Positions 1 to 5,762 of a DNA stretch of 5,762 bases are shown piece after piece (position 1 is the first letter of the stretch; each line of letters opens with the position of its first letter). This DNA comes from Acidobacteriaceae bacterium (GTDB lineage Bacteria > Acidobacteriota > Terriglobia > Terriglobales > Acidobacteriaceae). The notes beneath the pieces are model-generated. The model searched no databases, was not told the DNA's origin, and saw only the letters and a program-made list of their open reading frames with translations. The position numbers were made by a program, and so were the translations under genes. The stretch lies in the NCBI GenBank assembly GCA_025462805.1, contig JAOAPJ010000333.1, positions 1 to 5,762 of the forward strand, given 5' to 3'.

Positions 1-1101
1 CACTCTTTTGGCTGGGAGGCCGAAGAGGCGGTGGAGAAGGCTCGCGGCCAGGTCGCCAAACTGATCGGCGCGACCGCCAAGGAGATCATCTTTACCTCGG
101 GGTCCACCGAGAGCAACAACCTCGCCCTGAAGGGAATCGCCGAGATGTACCGGGAGCGCGGCAACCACATCATCACCCAGGTGACGGAGCACAAGGCGGT
201 GCTGGACACCTGCAAGCGCCTGGAGAAATCCGGGTACCGCGTCACCTACCTGCCCGTGAAGGCCGATGGGCTGATCGACCTCGACGACCTGAAGCGGGCC
301 TTCGATGATAAGACCATCCTGGTCAGCATCATGTTTGCCAACAATGAGATCGGCGTGGTGCAGCCGGTGGCTGAGATTGGCAAGATGTGCCGTGAGCGCA
401 ACGTGATCTTCCACACCGACGCCGTGCAGGCAGTTGGTAAGATCCCCGTCGACGTGAATGCGATGAACATCGATGTACTCTCGCTGACGGCGCACAAGCT
501 CTACGGGCCCAAGGGCGTCGGCGCGCTCTACGTTCGCCGCCGCAGCCCGCGCGTCCAGATCTCGGAGCAGATCAACGGCGGCGGGCACGAGCGCGGCATG
601 CGTTCCGGCACCCTTAATGTGCCCGGCATCGTGGGCTTGGGCAAGGCCTGCGAGCTGGCCGGCCAGGAGATGGCGGCCGAGGGCGAGCGCCTTCGCCACC
701 TCCGCGACAAGCTGAAGGCGAAGCTCGAAAGCTCACTGGACTACATTCATGTCAACGGCACGATGGAAAGCCGTCTGCCCAACAACCTGAACATCAGCTT
801 TGTCTACGTCGAAGGCGAGTCGCTGCTGATGGGCATTAACGACATCGCCGTTTCGAGCGGTTCCGCATGCACCTCTGCGACGCTCGAGCCATCGTATGTA
901 TTGAAGGCCCTGGGACTGGGCGATGATGTGGCGCACAGCTCGATTCGCTTCGGGCTGGGCCGCTTCAACACGGAGGCTGAGGTCGACTACGTAGCCGATA
1001 AGGTCATTGACATCGTGCAGAAGCTTCGCGAACTCTCGCCACTCTATGAGATGGTCAAGGAAGGCATCGACATCTCGAAGATCGAGTGGCAGGCACACTA
1101 A
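1..1101 (+). CDS. iscS: Cysteine desulfurase IscS (5'-truncated by window edge)
   Basis: PLP-dependent enzyme that converts L-cysteine to L-alanine and carries the sulfur as a persulfide to IscU and other acceptors; cytosolic. The frame is open from base 1, giving 366 visible residues; alignment by eye to the 404-residue E. coli enzyme suggests about 40 N-terminal residues lie outside the window. Seen in the visible fragment: TEHKAVLDT with the PLP-stacking His at 64 (E. coli His104), [10 protein letters not shown], the Schiff-base Lys at 166 in [11 protein letters not shown] (E. coli Lys206), [12 protein letters not shown], and the sulfur-accepting Cys at 290 in SSGSACTS (E. coli Cys328). 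The C-terminal tail, [21 protein letters not shown] without its first residue, matches the IscU-docking end of group I desulfurases and separates it from SufS. First visible gene of the isc operon, 43 nt before iscU. The true start is not visible; a GTG at 31 is internal. Identity is very secure. Confidence 0.98.
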   Translation, partial: HSFGWEAEEAVEKARGQVAKLIGATAKEIIFTSGSTESNNLALKGIAEMYRERGNHIITQVTEHKAVLDTCKRLEKSGYRVTYLPVKADGLIDLDDLKRAFDDKTILVSIMFANNEIGVVQPVAEIGKMCRERNVIFHTDAVQAVGKIPVDVNAMNIDVLSLTAHKLYGPKGVGALYVRRRSPRVQISEQINGGGHERGMRSGTLNVPGIVGLGKACELAGQEMAAEGERLRHLRDKLKAKLESSLDYIHVNGTMESRLPNNLNISFVYVEGESLLMGINDIAVSSGSACTSATLEPSYVLKALGLGDDVAHSSIRFGLGRFNTEAEVDYVADKVIDIVQKLRELSPLYEMVKEGIDISKIEWQAH

Positions 1102-1133
1102 ACAGTTGGAACCGCAGTAGCAAACGAGATTTG

Positions 1134-1140
1134 AAGGAGA
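1134..1140 (+). promoter_or_regulatory. Ribosome binding site of iscU
   Basis: AAGGAGA lies 4 nt before the iscU ATG at 1145. It is one of the two strongest Shine-Dalgarno matches in the operon, consistent with the need for a high level of scaffold protein. The rest of the 43-nt iscS-iscU gap shows no promoter or hairpin that I can support. Confidence 0.75.
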
Positions 1141-1144
1141 CACA

Positions 1145-1570
1145 ATGGCATACAGCGACAAGGTCATCGACCACTACAACAATCCGCGGAACGTCGGCCA
1201 GATGGACAAGAGCAGCGACGCTGTGGGCACTGGTCTGGTGGGCGCACCGGAGTGTGGCGACGTAATGCGCCTGCAGATCCGGGTCAACCCCGAGACACAG
1301 GTCATTGAAGAGGCCAAGTTCAAGACCTTCGGCTGCGGCTCGGCCATCGCCTCCTCGTCGCTCGCGACCGAGTGGGTGAAGGGCAAGACCGTCTCCGAGG
1401 CAATGGAGATCAAGAACACGGACATCGTGAAGGAGCTGGCGCTTCCTCCGGTGAAGATCCACTGTTCCGTTCTGGCAGAGGATGCGATCCGCGCTGCGAT
1501 CGGCGACTGGAAGAAGAAGAACAATGTCGCTGAGACCGAGGCCGCTCCCGCCACCGTAGCGGCGAACTAA
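1145..1570 (+). CDS. iscU: Fe-S cluster assembly scaffold IscU
   Basis: Scaffold on which [2Fe-2S] and [4Fe-4S] clusters are built from IscS-derived sulfur before transfer by HscA/HscB. The protein has 141 residues against 128 in E. coli. All key residues are seen: Cys37 and Asp39 in PECGD, Cys64 in FGCGSAIASSS, the HscA-recognition motif LPPVK at 100-104, and His106-Cys107 in KIHCSVLAEDA. Asp39 is the residue whose replacement stabilises the cluster in other IscU proteins; here it is wild type. The body ends near Trp122-Lys125 and is followed by about 15 residues rich in Ala, Glu and Thr (VAETEAAPATVAAN) that the E. coli protein lacks, probably a disordered tail. The start is fixed by the strong upstream AAGGAGA and the canonical MAYSDKVIDHY N-terminus. 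It lies 43 nt after iscS and 8 nt before iscA. NifU and SufU are excluded by the LPPVK motif, size and neighbours. Confidence 0.98.
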   Translation: MAYSDKVIDHYNNPRNVGQMDKSSDAVGTGLVGAPECGDVMRLQIRVNPETQVIEEAKFKTFGCGSAIASSSLATEWVKGKTVSEAMEIKNTDIVKELALPPVKIHCSVLAEDAIRAAIGDWKKKNNVAETEAAPATVAAN

Positions 1571-1578
1571 GAGCGCCG

Positions 1579-1983
1579 ATGGCAGAAACTACGACGAATC
1601 CGGAGACCACTGGGGTTGTGCGGCCCGGCGCGGCCGCCGCACCCAAGCAGGGCGTGGACGTCACGCCCCGCGCGGTGGCGCGTATTCGAATCGCCATGGC
1701 GAAGGAGGGCATCTCGCCCTCCCAAGGCGGGTTGCGGCTCGGCATCCTCGGTGGTGGCTGCTCGGGTCTGTCCTACTCGATCCGCTTCGATACGCAGCAG
1801 CGCGAGCGGGATCGTGTCTTCACCTACGAGGGTGACGTCCGCGTCTTTATCGATCCCAAGTCGTTCATCTATCTGAACGGCATGGTGCTCGACTATGAAG
1901 AGACGCTGATGCGTCAAGGCTTCAACTTCATCAACCCTAACTCGAAGAAGTCCTGCGGCTGCGGCTCCTCCTTCACTGCGTAG
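1579..1983 (+). CDS. iscA: A-type Fe-S carrier protein IscA
   Basis: A-type carrier (HesB/IscA family) that accepts clusters from IscU and delivers them to apo-enzymes, in particular [4Fe-4S] targets. It has 134 residues; the E. coli protein has 107. The three conserved cysteines are present: Cys61 in GGGCSGLSY and Cys126/Cys128 in the C-terminal CGCGSSF. The family core begins at about residue 26 (VDVTPRAVARI); the first 25 residues (Thr, Pro and Ala rich) are an extra tail and account for the size difference. The ATG at 1579 follows the iscU stop by 8 nt with only a poor Shine-Dalgarno (AGAG), suggesting translational coupling to iscU. No alternative in-frame start lies close to the core, so the extension is probably real. 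On sequence alone ErpA or SufA are possible, but position between iscU and hscB supports IscA. Confidence 0.95.
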   Translation: MAETTTNPETTGVVRPGAAAAPKQGVDVTPRAVARIRIAMAKEGISPSQGGLRLGILGGGCSGLSYSIRFDTQQRERDRVFTYEGDVRVFIDPKSFIYLNGMVLDYEETLMRQGFNFINPNSKKSCGCGSSFTA

Positions 1984-2011
1984 CTGTTGGTCTGCTGTGG
2001 GTGGCACGCGT

Positions 2012-2719
2012 ATGCAGAGTCATGCCCAAAATTCGAACCGGCCGCCGGATCACGGCGGCAGTCCGCATTCCAGCGACGAGCAGCAGAGTTACTTCGCTAT
2101 CTTCGGCCTGCCAGAGAAGCTGACCCTCGAAACGACGGCACTCGAACGCGACTTCTACAAGCTCAGCCGCAAGCTGCACCCCGATCTATTCGCACGCAAG
2201 AGCGCAGAGGAGCAGGCCTGGAGCCTGCGCCAGAGCTCCCTGCTTAACGACGCCTATCGCACCCTGAAAGATCCTGTGAGTCGTACCGCCTACCTGCTCA
2301 AGCTGGAAGGCTTGGCGGTGGAAGACGAGAACCAGGAAAGCCGCCCCACGGTTTCGCGCGACCCTAACGCCAAGCAGAACCGCGTCCCCGCCGATCTGCT
2401 GGAGGAGGTCTTCGAACTCAACATGCAGCTCGAAGAGATGCGGGCGGACCTGAAGATGGGCGAGGACGATCCTGCCCTGCGGAGCGATCTCGAGCGCGCC
2501 CAACAACAGTTCAAGGGCATGCTGGCCTCCGTCGACGCAGATCTGCGCGCGGCCTGGACTGCATGGGATAGCGCATTCGACGCGAACGATAGCGCGGCCA
2601 AAGACAAGCAGAAGAACGCCATGCTGGCGCTACTCGACCGTCGCAGCTACCTGCGTAACCTGCTGCGCGAAGTAGGCAGCGTACTCGCACCAGACACACC
2701 AGGAGCAGCGACACAGTGA
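2012..2719 (+). CDS. hscB: Fe-S cluster co-chaperone HscB (Hsc20, J-domain)
   Basis: J-domain co-chaperone that binds IscU, delivers it to HscA and stimulates HscA ATPase. From ATG 2012 it has 235 residues against 171 in E. coli. Order: a polar N-terminal extension (1-25), J-domain from SYFAIFGLP (26-34) with HPD at 56-58, the family-typical QSSLLNDAYRTLKDPVSRTAYLL (split here as residues 74-96), a polar linker (about 101-126) longer than in E. coli, then the helical HSCB C-terminal domain (about 127-222) ending LDRRSYLRNLL. No N-terminal CxxC zinc motif of the eukaryotic type is present. Start choice: ATG 2012 is preceded by GGGTGG 7-8 nt upstream; an in-frame GTG at 1997 would add five residues but has no Shine-Dalgarno. 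It lies 28 nt after iscA and 19 nt before hscA. The family call is secure; the start is moderately so. Confidence 0.94.
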   Translation: MQSHAQNSNRPPDHGGSPHSSDEQQSYFAIFGLPEKLTLETTALERDFYKLSRKLHPDLFARKSAEEQAWSLRQSSLLNDAYRTLKDPVSRTAYLLKLEGLAVEDENQESRPTVSRDPNAKQNRVPADLLEEVFELNMQLEEMRADLKMGEDDPALRSDLERAQQQFKGMLASVDADLRAAWTAWDSAFDANDSAAKDKQKNAMLALLDRRSYLRNLLREVGSVLAPDTPGAATQ

Positions 2720-2738
2720 AGGCGGAACTCTAGTCGAC

Positions 2739-4676
2739 ATGGCATACACAGACACAGCGCGCGTGGTCGGCATCGACCTCGGCACCACCAACTCACTGGT
2801 TGCCTTCATGCAGGGCGATCAGCCGCAAGTCATCCCGGGCGGCGATGGCTCCAAGCTCGTGCCTTCCGTCGTAGCCATGCCGGCCAGCGGTAAGGATCGC
2901 GTCGTCATCGGCAACTCGGCCCGCGGCCATCTGCTCGCCACGCCAGACCGCGCCGTTTACTCCGTGAAGCGGCTCATGGGGCGCGGCGTTGACGATGTCA
3001 CCGATGAGCTGAAGCTCTTCCCGTTTCACCTCGCCGCGGATATCCAGCCAGGCGAAGTCCTGCGCATCGAGGTCGGCGGCCAGCAGTACACCCCGCCCGA
3101 AATCTCCGCTTACATCCTGCGTCAGCTCAAGCGCAACGCGGAGCGCTACTTCGGCGCGCCAGTCACGCAGGCCGTCATCACGGTGCCCGCCTATTTCAAT
3201 GACGCGCAGCGCCAGGCCACCAAGGATGCGGGCCGTATGGCTGGTCTTGAGGTCCTTCGCCTGGTCAACGAGCCTACGGCCGCCGCGCTCGCCTATGGGC
3301 TCGATCGTCAGCGGGACGGCATCGTCGCTGTCTATGACCTCGGCGGAGGCACCTTCGATATCTCCATCCTCAAGCTGCACGAAGGCATCTTCGAGGTGAT
3401 CTCCACCAACGGCGACACGCACCTCGGTGGCGACGATCTCGATAACCTGTTGATCGCAATTGCGCTCGACGAGATCGAGAATGAAGAAAAGATTCCGGCG
3501 CGGCAGCAGCCCGAACTGGTGCAGGCCGTGCGCAAGGCAATGATCGAAGCTAAGATCGCACTCTCCTCTGACCCAAGCGTCCGTATCGAGATACCACTTC
3601 CGAACGGCAAACACTATCGGCGCGAGATCACTCGCGCTCAGTTCGAGCAACTCATCGCGGGCATCCTTGATCGCACGGTCGAGCCCTGCCGCCAGGCCTT
3701 GCGCGACGCCGGGCTTACCCCTGCAGATATCGGCGAGGTCGTCCTCGTCGGCGGCTCCACTCGCATCCCGCGCGTGCAGCAACTCGTCTCGAAGGTCTTT
3801 GAGCTACCCGCTCGCGGCAAGAAGCCACACACGGAGCTCAATCCGGACGAAGTGGTTGCGCTCGGCGCCGCGGTGCAGGCGAACATTCTCGCTGGCGGCT
3901 CCGCAGCGACCGAGGAGATGCTGTTGCTCGATGTGACCCCGCTCTCGCTCGGTATCGAGTCGCTCGGCGGCGTCGTGGCCAAGATCATCCAGCGCAACTC
4001 CACCATCCCGGCCTCGGCAACGGAGCACTTCACCACCGGCGTTGACGGGCAGACCAACGTCGCCATCCACGTCGTGCAGGGAGAGCGCGAGCTCGCCAAG
4101 GACTGCCGCTCGCTGGCCCGCTTCGATCTGAAAGGCATTCCGCCGATGGCAGCCGGTATGCCGCGCATCGAGGTGAAATTCCTGATTGATGCGAACGGTC
4201 TCCTCCACGTCTCCGCGGTCGAGGCGCGCAGCGGCAAACAAGCAGAGATTGAGGTGAAGCCCACCTACGGTCTAACCGACGAGCAGGTCGAATCGATGAT
4301 TCTCGAGTCCTTCGACAACGCCGAGCAGGACTTCCAGGAGCGGCAGCTCATCGAAGCGCGCAACGAGGCGACAACCATCCTCAGCGCCGTGGAGAAGGCG
4401 CCCAGCCATCCCGCATGGCAGCAGCTCACCGAAGAGGAGCGCGCCAAGATCAGCGAACTCGTCGCCGAGGTGGAGATCCTGCGCGATGCCGGTGACCTCG
4501 ACTCCCTGCGGCGAGGCACCGAAGCGCTCGATCAGGCGACGCGCCGTTTCGCCGAGCTGATGATGGATGCCACGGTCTCGAGCGCCCTGCATGGAGAAAC
4601 TATGAACACCGCCGATGCGAAAATAGGGAAAGGGCCTGCCGCGCCCCATCCTATTGCGCCGGCCGATTTCCGATAG
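2739..4676 (+). CDS. hscA: Fe-S cluster assembly Hsp70 chaperone HscA
   Basis: Specialised Hsp70 that binds the LPPVK motif of IscU and, with ATP hydrolysis stimulated by HscB, promotes cluster release. It has 645 residues against 616 in E. coli. Hsp70 motifs in order: phosphate-1 GIDLGTTNS (11-19), [12 protein letters not shown] (177-188), phosphate-2 YDLGGGTFD (199-207), adenosine-site VGGSTRIPR (337-345), interdomain linker and start of the substrate domain [13 protein letters not shown] (395-407), then the beta-sandwich domain and a helical lid (about 510-620). The C-terminus has about 25 extra residues, rich in Ala, Pro and Lys, ending APADFR; it lacks the acidic EEVD-like or DnaK tail. 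The start at 2739 ([15 protein letters not shown]) follows AAGGCGGA at 2719-2726, a rather long 12-nt spacing. By sequence it could be read as DnaK, but hscB upstream, fdx downstream and no grpE or dnaJ make HscA the clear call. Confidence 0.95.
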   Translation: MAYTDTARVVGIDLGTTNSLVAFMQGDQPQVIPGGDGSKLVPSVVAMPASGKDRVVIGNSARGHLLATPDRAVYSVKRLMGRGVDDVTDELKLFPFHLAADIQPGEVLRIEVGGQQYTPPEISAYILRQLKRNAERYFGAPVTQAVITVPAYFNDAQRQATKDAGRMAGLEVLRLVNEPTAAALAYGLDRQRDGIVAVYDLGGGTFDISILKLHEGIFEVISTNGDTHLGGDDLDNLLIAIALDEIENEEKIPARQQPELVQAVRKAMIEAKIALSSDPSVRIEIPLPNGKHYRREITRAQFEQLIAGILDRTVEPCRQALRDAGLTPADIGEVVLVGGSTRIPRVQQLVSKVFELPARGKKPHTELNPDEVVALGAAVQANILAGGSAATEEMLLLDVTPLSLGIESLGGVVAKIIQRNSTIPASATEHFTTGVDGQTNVAIHVVQGERELAKDCRSLARFDLKGIPPMAAGMPRIEVKFLIDANGLLHVSAVEARSGKQAEIEVKPTYGLTDEQVESMILESFDNAEQDFQERQLIEARNEATTILSAVEKAPSHPAWQQLTEEERAKISELVAEVEILRDAGDLDSLRRGTEALDQATRRFAELMMDATVSSALHGETMNTADAKIGKGPAAPHPIAPADFR

Positions 4677-4686
4677 AAAGCGACCT

Positions 4687-5148
4687 ATGTCCGAGCAGAA
4701 TCCAGAGAAGAACTCAGAGCAGCACTCCGGCCAGCAGATCGATCTGAGCAAGCCGCCCGCGCCCAACATGGTGCGCATCACCTTCCAGCCCGAGGGCCGC
4801 ACCGTGGAGTTTGAGTACGGCTCCATGCCATGGGATCACCACGGCAAGCCGATGTCCTTCTTGGACGTGGCGGAGAACTACAACATCTTCCTTGACCACG
4901 CATGCGGCGGCGTCTGCGCCTGCACTACGTGCCACCTCTGGGTGAAAGAGGGAGACAAGGGCATCTCTGAAGCTGAGGACGATGAGCTTGACCGCATGGA
5001 GACGGCCGCAGACGTCCAGCTGAACTCGCGTCTCGGCTGCCAAGCCGTCATCACCGGTCCCGGCACGTATGTCGTCGAGATACCCAAGTGGAATCGCAAC
5101 TACGTCTCCGAGGGCAAACCGCTCTCGCTGGCAGAGTCAAAGTCGTAA
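4687..5148 (+). CDS. fdx: [2Fe-2S] ferredoxin Fdx of the ISC system
   Basis: Adrenodoxin-type [2Fe-2S] ferredoxin that supplies electrons for cluster assembly on IscU/IscS. From ATG 4687 it has 153 residues; E. coli Fdx has 111. Cluster ligands are Cys73, Cys79, Cys82 (CX5CX2C in HACGGVCACTTCH) and Cys118 in SRLGCQA; the spacing of 35 residues between the third and fourth ligands equals that of E. coli. Cys77 corresponds to the additional non-ligand Cys46 typical of isc ferredoxins. The C-terminal VVEIPKWNRNYVSE also matches the ISC type. Residues 1-27 are a polar Glu/Gln/Ser/Pro-rich extension, and a loop near 48-54 (PWDHHGK) appears longer than in E. coli. ATG 4687 lies 10 nt after the hscA stop with a weak GAAAG as its only Shine-Dalgarno, so coupling to hscA is likely. 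A TTG at 4654 inside hscA could extend the frame but is not favoured. Confidence 0.96.
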   Translation: MSEQNPEKNSEQHSGQQIDLSKPPAPNMVRITFQPEGRTVEFEYGSMPWDHHGKPMSFLDVAENYNIFLDHACGGVCACTTCHLWVKEGDKGISEAEDDELDRMETAADVQLNSRLGCQAVITGPGTYVVEIPKWNRNYVSEGKPLSLAESKS

Positions 5149-5150
5149 CC

Positions 5151-5156
5151 GGAGGG
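5151..5156 (+). promoter_or_regulatory. Ribosome binding site that fixes the iscX start
   Basis: GGAGGG sits 6 nt before ATG 5163, directly after the fdx stop (5146-5148). It decides the iscX start in favour of 5163 over an in-frame GTG at 5088 lying inside fdx. Confidence 0.85.
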
Positions 5157-5162
5157 ATACTT

Positions 5163-5381
5163 ATGCCGCAGGAGATCACCTGGAGCGACGCCGAAGAGAT
5201 TGGCATCCAGTTGCAAGAAAAGTACCCCGATCTTGACCCACTCACGATCCGCTTCACTGACTTGCACCGCTATGTGACGGAGTTGCCCGGCTTTAGCGAT
5301 GATAGTGCGAAGTCCAACGAGGCCAAACTCGAAGCTATCCAAATGGCATGGTACGAGGAACACAAAGAGTCAAATCAGTAG
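5163..5381 (+). CDS. iscX: Fe-S assembly protein IscX (YfhJ family)
   Basis: Small acidic protein that binds IscS, competes at the frataxin (CyaY) site and binds iron weakly; it is thought to tune desulfurase activity or act as an iron-linked adaptor. It has 72 residues against 66 in E. coli. Family features seen: ITWSDAEEIG near the N-terminus, the YPDLDP motif at about 21-26, VRFTD-like TIRFTDLHRYV, the acidic LPGFSDD, and SNEAKLEAIQMAW (E. coli SNEKILEAILLVW) at the C-terminus. Asp/Glu residues that form the putative iron site in the E. coli protein are largely kept. Its start is set by the strong GGAGGG at 5151. It lies 14 nt after fdx and is the last gene of the operon, as in E. coli. 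Short but highly diagnostic; the call is secure. Confidence 0.95.
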   Translation: MPQEITWSDAEEIGIQLQEKYPDLDPLTIRFTDLHRYVTELPGFSDDSAKSNEAKLEAIQMAWYEEHKESNQ

Positions 5382-5441
5382 ACGAACCATTTCATTTGGC
5401 TTGACCGCGGGAAAGAGGCACTCCGATGTTCATGTGGAGGC

Positions 5442-5487
5442 CTCTCCGCTTCGGCTGTGCTCAAAGCAAGTAATGGAAAGCGGGGAG
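5442..5487 (+). repeat. Potential hairpin downstream of iscX
   Basis: CTCTCCGCTT (5442-5451) can pair along its whole length with AAGCGGGGAG (5478-5487), ten pairs including one U-G wobble as RNA. The 26-nt loop itself contains a small stem TGCT/AGCA (5458-5461 with 5465-5468). There is no T-tract after it, so it is a weak terminator candidate; it may instead act as a 3'-end stabiliser of the isc transcript. Fold energy not computed. Confidence 0.4.
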
Positions 5488-5627
5488 CGGGCTCTTCCGT
5501 TCTGGCAAAATCCGAATGGGCAGCGGCCATCTGACCGCAAACACACCGGCGAAGATGCGTCGCCAAAAGGACACAGGGAGGCCGCACTGGTTCGTGTAGA
5601 GGTGTGGCTATAGGAAGAGCGCTCCCC
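5482..5627. repeat. Long interrupted inverted repeat (15 paired positions)
   Basis: Left arm 5482-5498 (GGGGAGC, two unpaired G, GCTCTTCC) is complementary to right arm 5613-5627 (GGAAGAGC then GCTCCCC): seven plus eight Watson-Crick pairs with a two-base bulge, around 114 nt of intervening sequence. Each arm is also nearly self-complementary: GAGCGGGCTC on the left and the perfect palindrome GAGCGCTC (5617-5624) on the right. The left arm overlaps the 3' half of the hairpin at 5442-5487, so the two structures are mutually exclusive. No target-site duplication is seen around the arms, so a mobile element is not supported. Confidence 0.5.
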
Positions 5628-5655
5628 CAACGGCCGCGCAGTCATCTGCAAGAGT

Positions 5656-5762
5656 TCACAATGGGAGCAGGACCCGGACAGTCGTTCCACCCGGCCCAGA
5701 GACAAGTTCGAAGCGTCCCTTGAGCTGCCGGGTCCTCTGGCGCATTCCCTGAATACCAACAC
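5656..5762 (-). CDS. Sensor histidine kinase, C-terminal end only (partial)
   Basis: Reading the complement from the right edge gives 34 residues and a TGA stop at 5658-5656. The peptide starts VGIQGMRQRTRQLKGRF, continues ELVSGPGGTTVRVLLPL and ends there. This is the typical end of the HATPase_c domain in NarL/DegS/LiaS-type (HisKA_3) histidine kinases: the G2 box G-[IL]-x-G-M-R-x-R, then the region where these kinases read GG-x-[FL]-x-[IVL]-x-S-x-P-G-x-G-T-x-[VI] and a final LP. Such kinases sit in the membrane or cytosol, autophosphorylate on His and pass phosphate to a LuxR-type response regulator. The sensor and catalytic parts lie outside the window, so the signal is unknown. The gene converges on iscX across 274 nt and is probably unrelated to Fe-S assembly. 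Other minus-strand frames here show no recognisable motif. Confidence 0.85.
   Translation of the reverse strand, partial: VGIQGMRQRTRQLKGRFELVSGPGGTTVRVLLPL

Larger units (their letters stand above)
5382..5655. other. Intergenic region between convergent iscX and sensor kinase gene
   Basis: This 274-nt stretch has no coding frame with recognisable protein content; open frames crossing it on both strands read as arbitrary residues. It contains several inverted repeats but no T-run after any of them, so a classical Rho-independent terminator is not visible on either strand. Apart from the long inverted repeat listed separately, short stems are: AGAGGC 5414-5419 with GCCTCT 5440-5445; GCGGCC 5523-5528 with GGCCGC 5580-5585; CACACC 5542-5547 with GGTGTG 5601-5606; and GGCGA 5548-5552 with TCGCC 5560-5564 (7-nt loop). 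Some of these exclude each other. Function unknown. Confidence 0.6.

Noticed and set aside
1987..2247. Cys-containing frame (CCGWHAYAESC) that could mimic the zinc-binding N-terminus of eukaryotic HSC20
   Set aside because: It is in a different frame from hscB, its cysteine spacing does not form two CxxC pairs, and no frameshift site links the frames.
2793..3782. Long open frame of 329 codons on the - strand opposite hscA
   Set aside because: It lies wholly antisense to a clear Hsp70 gene, its peptide resembles no family, and long antisense frames are expected in GC-rich codon-biased genes.
4654..4686. TTG at 4654 as an upstream start for fdx
   Set aside because: It overlaps the end of hscA, is a rare start codon and has no Shine-Dalgarno; ATG 4687 gives normal operon spacing.
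5414..5445. AGAGGC/GCCTCT stem just after iscX as a Rho-independent terminator
   Set aside because: Only six pairs, a 20-nt loop and no T-run downstream.
5299..5613. Plus-strand frame of 104 codons overlapping the end of iscX
   Set aside because: It starts inside iscX in another frame, the residues are arbitrary with no motif, and no ribosome binding site is evident.
5482..5627. Inverted repeat as the ends of a small mobile element
   Set aside because: No direct repeats flank the arms and the interior encodes nothing; there is no evidence for transposition.
5430..5762. Minus-strand frame of 110 codons at the right edge
   Set aside because: The adjacent frame encodes an unmistakable histidine-kinase C-terminus over 5656-5762; this one is its out-of-frame shadow.

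Overview
The window holds almost all of a housekeeping ISC (iron-sulfur cluster assembly) operon on the + strand, in the order iscS (5'-truncated by the window edge), iscU, iscA, hscB, hscA, fdx, iscX. This is the same order as the enterobacterial isc operon downstream of iscR. All seven genes are co-directional, with gaps of 8 to 43 nt, and probably form one transcript. The promoter and any iscR would lie left of base 1 and cannot be seen.

The genes form one pathway. IscS takes sulfur from L-cysteine and hands it to the scaffold IscU. Fdx supplies electrons. IscX modulates IscS and may act as an iron-linked regulator. The HscA/HscB chaperone pair releases the cluster from IscU through its LPPVK motif. 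IscA is an A-type carrier that passes clusters to apo-proteins. Every catalytic or cluster-ligand residue I could check is present: the IscS PLP lysine and loop cysteine, IscU Cys/Asp/Cys/His/Cys, the three IscA cysteines, HscB HPD, the HscA nucleotide-binding motifs, and four Fdx ligand cysteines plus the extra non-ligand cysteine. Several of the proteins carry low-complexity or polar extensions not found in the E. coli versions.

Right of iscX (5382-5655) is a 274-nt non-coding stretch with an unusual set of inverted repeats. At the extreme right edge, on the - strand and facing the operon, are the last 34 codons of what looks like a NarL/DegS-type sensor histidine kinase (GIQGMRQR then SGPGGTTVRV motifs). 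It is easily missed because no start codon is in view.

Organism: moderately high-GC DNA with strong codon bias, seen in long antisense open frames. A complete E. coli-order isc operon next to a histidine kinase of this type would fit a Gram-negative soil bacterium. My tentative guess is Acidobacteriota (Terriglobia), from the general look of the proteins, but a proteobacterium cannot be excluded without a search. Most of the window is ordinary conserved metabolism. I do not see a novel system; the least explained part is the structured intergenic region.
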